Source: Chondrosia reniformis (taxonomy: Eukaryota > Porifera > Demospongiae > Chondrillida > Chondrillidae). Taken from it: a stretch of 64,000 nt of DNA. The stretch spans positions 3,164,501 to 3,228,500 of the forward strand of contig OX359200.1 in NCBI GenBank assembly GCA_947172415.1, in the 5' to 3' direction. The number at the start of each line of letters is the position of its first letter. The first letter of the stretch is position 1. The translations under genes and the position numbers were made by a program. The notes under the pieces are model-generated. The model saw only the letters and a list, made by a program, of their open reading frames with translations, was not told where the DNA came from and made no database searches. This document shows positions 61,772 to 64,000 of this stretch, piece after piece.

Positions 61772-64000
61772 TTATCGTCCAGGCCCCAATCCTTCAACAG
61801 ATAGATGTCGCCTCAATATCCTCACAGCCGAACAGAGAACAGTTCTCTGCATCGCTCTCATCACTTCTACTGCACTTTTTGACAGCTTTGGAATTCCCCT
61901 AAGGTCTTCCAGGAGCGTCTCCACTGTCCCCAAAGCACCAATTATCATCGGGACTACCTTAATTCGGTAGCCCCTAAATTGTTTCCTCATATCAGCTGCC
62001 AGCTTCTGGTACTTTTGGAACTTCTCTTGCCATCTTCCATTAATATTACTGTCAGTAGGAACTGACATCTCAATAATGAATATGGACTTACATAGCCGAT
62101 CCTCAACCACTAAGTCTGGCCTTCTTTCTGGCATTTCATCATCTGTAGGGATACTAGGATCCCACAAGATTTTGACAGACCTATTCTCATAGACTGGTTT
62201 TGCTTCTAGTTTGTACCAGGGCTCTTCCTGCTTGAATCCATATTCTTTCAACAGTCTCCACAACACTATCAGTATTGCCCGGTCATGTCTCTCTTTGTAG
62301 AGAGAAAATCCCTTGGGCTCACACATGTTTAGTATGTGTTTGACCGTTTCCATAGCCTTGCCACATTCTCTGCACATTAGGAGGCTAGAATTCTTCAGAA
62401 TCCTATTTTGGTACCACCTAGTGTGCAGCACATCATCTTGGGCTGCGAGAATCAGAGCCTCAGTTTGAGGTCTGAGTCTCCCCTCAGAAAGCCACACATA
62501 AGACTCCCTATTTGTGACTTGTCTGTGGTATGAGCCCTGGTGAGACTTTTCGGCTAGGTTACTTTTTAACCTTTCAGTCTGAGCCTCCCGGAGCTCACGT
62601 GCCACTCTCCTCCATTCTCTTACACTATTTTGTGAGGGATCTGTCTTCAGCCACATTTCCGGTTCTAGTTCTATTCCGTGGCTTCCCAGTATCAATCTGG
62701 CTTCTTTCAAGACAGTCCTCCTCTGCTTTGAGCACTCCAGCCACTTTTGGTGTTTAACCACAATAGCTGTGAGTGGATCATTGGCAGTATGGAGGTATCT
62801 TGCCAGATTCACAACAGCCCTGTCGTGATCCAAAGGAAAACTACAGAGCCCTCTACCACCTTGAGAGCGAGGCAAGTTCACTCTCTCAATGGCAGAGTTA
62901 TAGTGATGACACTGGTACTTTCTCATGATCTTTCTCACCATTCGGTCCAGCTTTGGAAGCTCACTTTGAGTCCACTTCAAAACTGGGTAAGAGTATCTCA
63001 ATAGAGAGGCACACAACATGTTCGAGGCTTCTGCAGCATTCTTACCATTGAGGTGAGAGCCCCACACTTTGTGGAGTCTCCTCCTCAATTCGTTGATCAA
63101 GCAAGCTTTGACCTTGCTGTCATCTACCTCAAACAGTTGTTCTAGCCCTAGGTACTTCTAAGTAGTGCCTTTTTCAAGGCTCCTTATGGATTCTTCACTG
63201 CGTTCAGGGTTGTCTGGGCCAGCCAGAACTTTCCCCTTTTGCATGTGAGCTGTTCCACACTTTCTCACTCCAAATCTCATGCCAATGGCATTTGAGGTTT
63301 TCTCCACACATTCCATGGCTTCCCTGAGTTTATCAGGCCCTCCAGCATATATCTTAAGGTCATCCATGTACAACAAGTGTGACATGGTGTTCCTTTCCCC
63401 ATCATGCCAGAGGGTATATCCCTTGGTTCTGTTAAGAACTTGGGATATGGGAGCTATGGCCAGACAAAAGAGGAGTGGGGATAAGGAGTCTCCTTGGAAG
63501 AGTCCCCTGTTATATTTAACAGGGGTGCTCCTAACCACCTTCCCCGCAGTCCTCAACTCAAGCACAGTAGCCCAGTGTTTGGGGAAGAGCTCTATAGACC
63601 TCCTGATCCAACCTGGGCACTTGATGGTTTTTAGCACCTTCATCACCCACTTGTGAGGGACTCTGTCATATGCCTTCTCATAATCGATCCATGCCACACT
63701 AAGTGGCTTACCCATAATTTTGGCATCTAGACCGATTGATTGATCCAGCAGTAGACAATCCACACAGCCCCACCTCCCTTTCCTCATGGCCCTTTGGGCC
63801 ATAGGCAAAAGATCATTAGTGTAGGTGTAAGTGAGTAGTTCTGACGCAATGTATGCTGTGACAGCCTTGTACATTGTGTTGAGACACGCAATAGGTCGGT
63901 AGTTGGCCGCACTTTTCGGGTCACCCTTTTTGGGGATGAGTAGAGTGCGACCCCTTGTAAGCCAGTCTGGGACTGACAGATCTCCGCTCACCACCCTCCA
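61772..64000 (-). pseudogene. RT2 polyprotein, copy c, open except for one in-frame TAG
   Basis: Reads in one frame from the window edge to a TAA at 61772-61774, interrupted only by TAG at 63158-63160. Upstream part (278 visible codons): GRTLLIPKKGDPKSAANYRP, the finger segment MRKGRWGCVDCLLLDQS, motif A WIDYEKAYDRVPHKW, motif B QGDSLSPLLF, motif C LLYMDDLKIY and IGMRFGVRKCG. Directly after the TAG comes KYLGLEQLFEV, the usual start of the region behind the polymerase; relatives have a Tyr where the stop stands. The downstream ~460 codons hold the thumb, then CRECGKAMETVKHILNMC (CCHC), RRPDLVV…FIIEMSVP (PD-x14-E), KFQKYQKL and VVPMIIGALGTV. All catalytic motifs are intact. It is either a very young dead copy or an element that reads through UAG. 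Confidence 0.85.

Larger units (their letters stand above)
61506..64000 (-). mobile_element. R2-like non-LTR retroelement RT2, copy c (runs off the window)
   Basis: Third RT2 copy, with its 3' end on the left (…GGCTTTTGTTTTTC) and the 5' part beyond position 64000. It is the best preserved of the three: apart from one in-frame TAG, the visible coding region is open. The 3' UTR is 61506-61771 with the conserved hairpin. Confidence 0.88.

Overview
This window is eukaryotic repeat DNA, with no bacterial gene organisation and no host gene I can recognise. The retroelement types point to an aquatic invertebrate animal such as a sponge or cnidarian. They are R2-like elements with a CCHC plus PD-...-E endonuclease, a second Cys-rich reverse transcriptase family and a CR1/L2-like LINE. 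That assignment is inference from family resemblance only.

Layout. Positions 1-3889 are a tandem repeat of about 122 bp, itself a dimer of two related ~61-bp halves, interrupted by one short DNA transposon-like element (1915-2390). From about 3890 to 61505 the backbone is a degenerate minisatellite with the 13-bp consensus ACATACAACTAGT, always in the same orientation. Variant monomers recur in longer higher-order units of about 0.4, 0.8 and 1.3 kb. A stranded piece of the 122-bp satellite lies inside this array at 12336-12958.

Islands in the 13-bp array. (1) A 270-bp unidentified island with an 88-codon ORF (4020-4292). (2) A foldback family with near-perfect long inverted repeats (4415-5190, 8015-8640, 48304-48923). 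(3) A LINE/SINE 3' end (6287-6580). (4) A short element with a GC-rich 5' hairpin, in four copies (11509, 12363, 16278, 55642). (5) A Cys-rich reverse transcriptase family, here called RT1 (20289-22530 and 58131-61282). (6) An R2-like family with a restriction-like endonuclease, here called RT2 (23544-24794, 50743-55113, and 61506 to the window end). (7) A 124-bp hairpin element with an 8-bp target duplication (29754-29877). (8) Two inverted copies of a ~1.1-kb terminal-inverted-repeat element (31125-32364, 39727-40834). (9) A CR1/L2-like LINE that has lost its polymerase core (32761-34120). (10) A tRNA-derived SINE dimer (47333-47825).

How the parts relate. All five RT1 and RT2 copies lie in the same orientation relative to the satellite. 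The junctions that can be read fall at matching phases of the 13-bp monomer, which suggests these elements may target the satellite itself. The two RT2 copies that span the site share an in-frame TAG in the reverse transcriptase/C-terminal junction, and the two RT1 copies share a frameshift. So the copies probably descend from already defective parents, were copied by segmental duplication, or use recoding. The region looks like heterochromatin, possibly pericentromeric or subtelomeric, but nothing in the sequence proves a chromosomal location.
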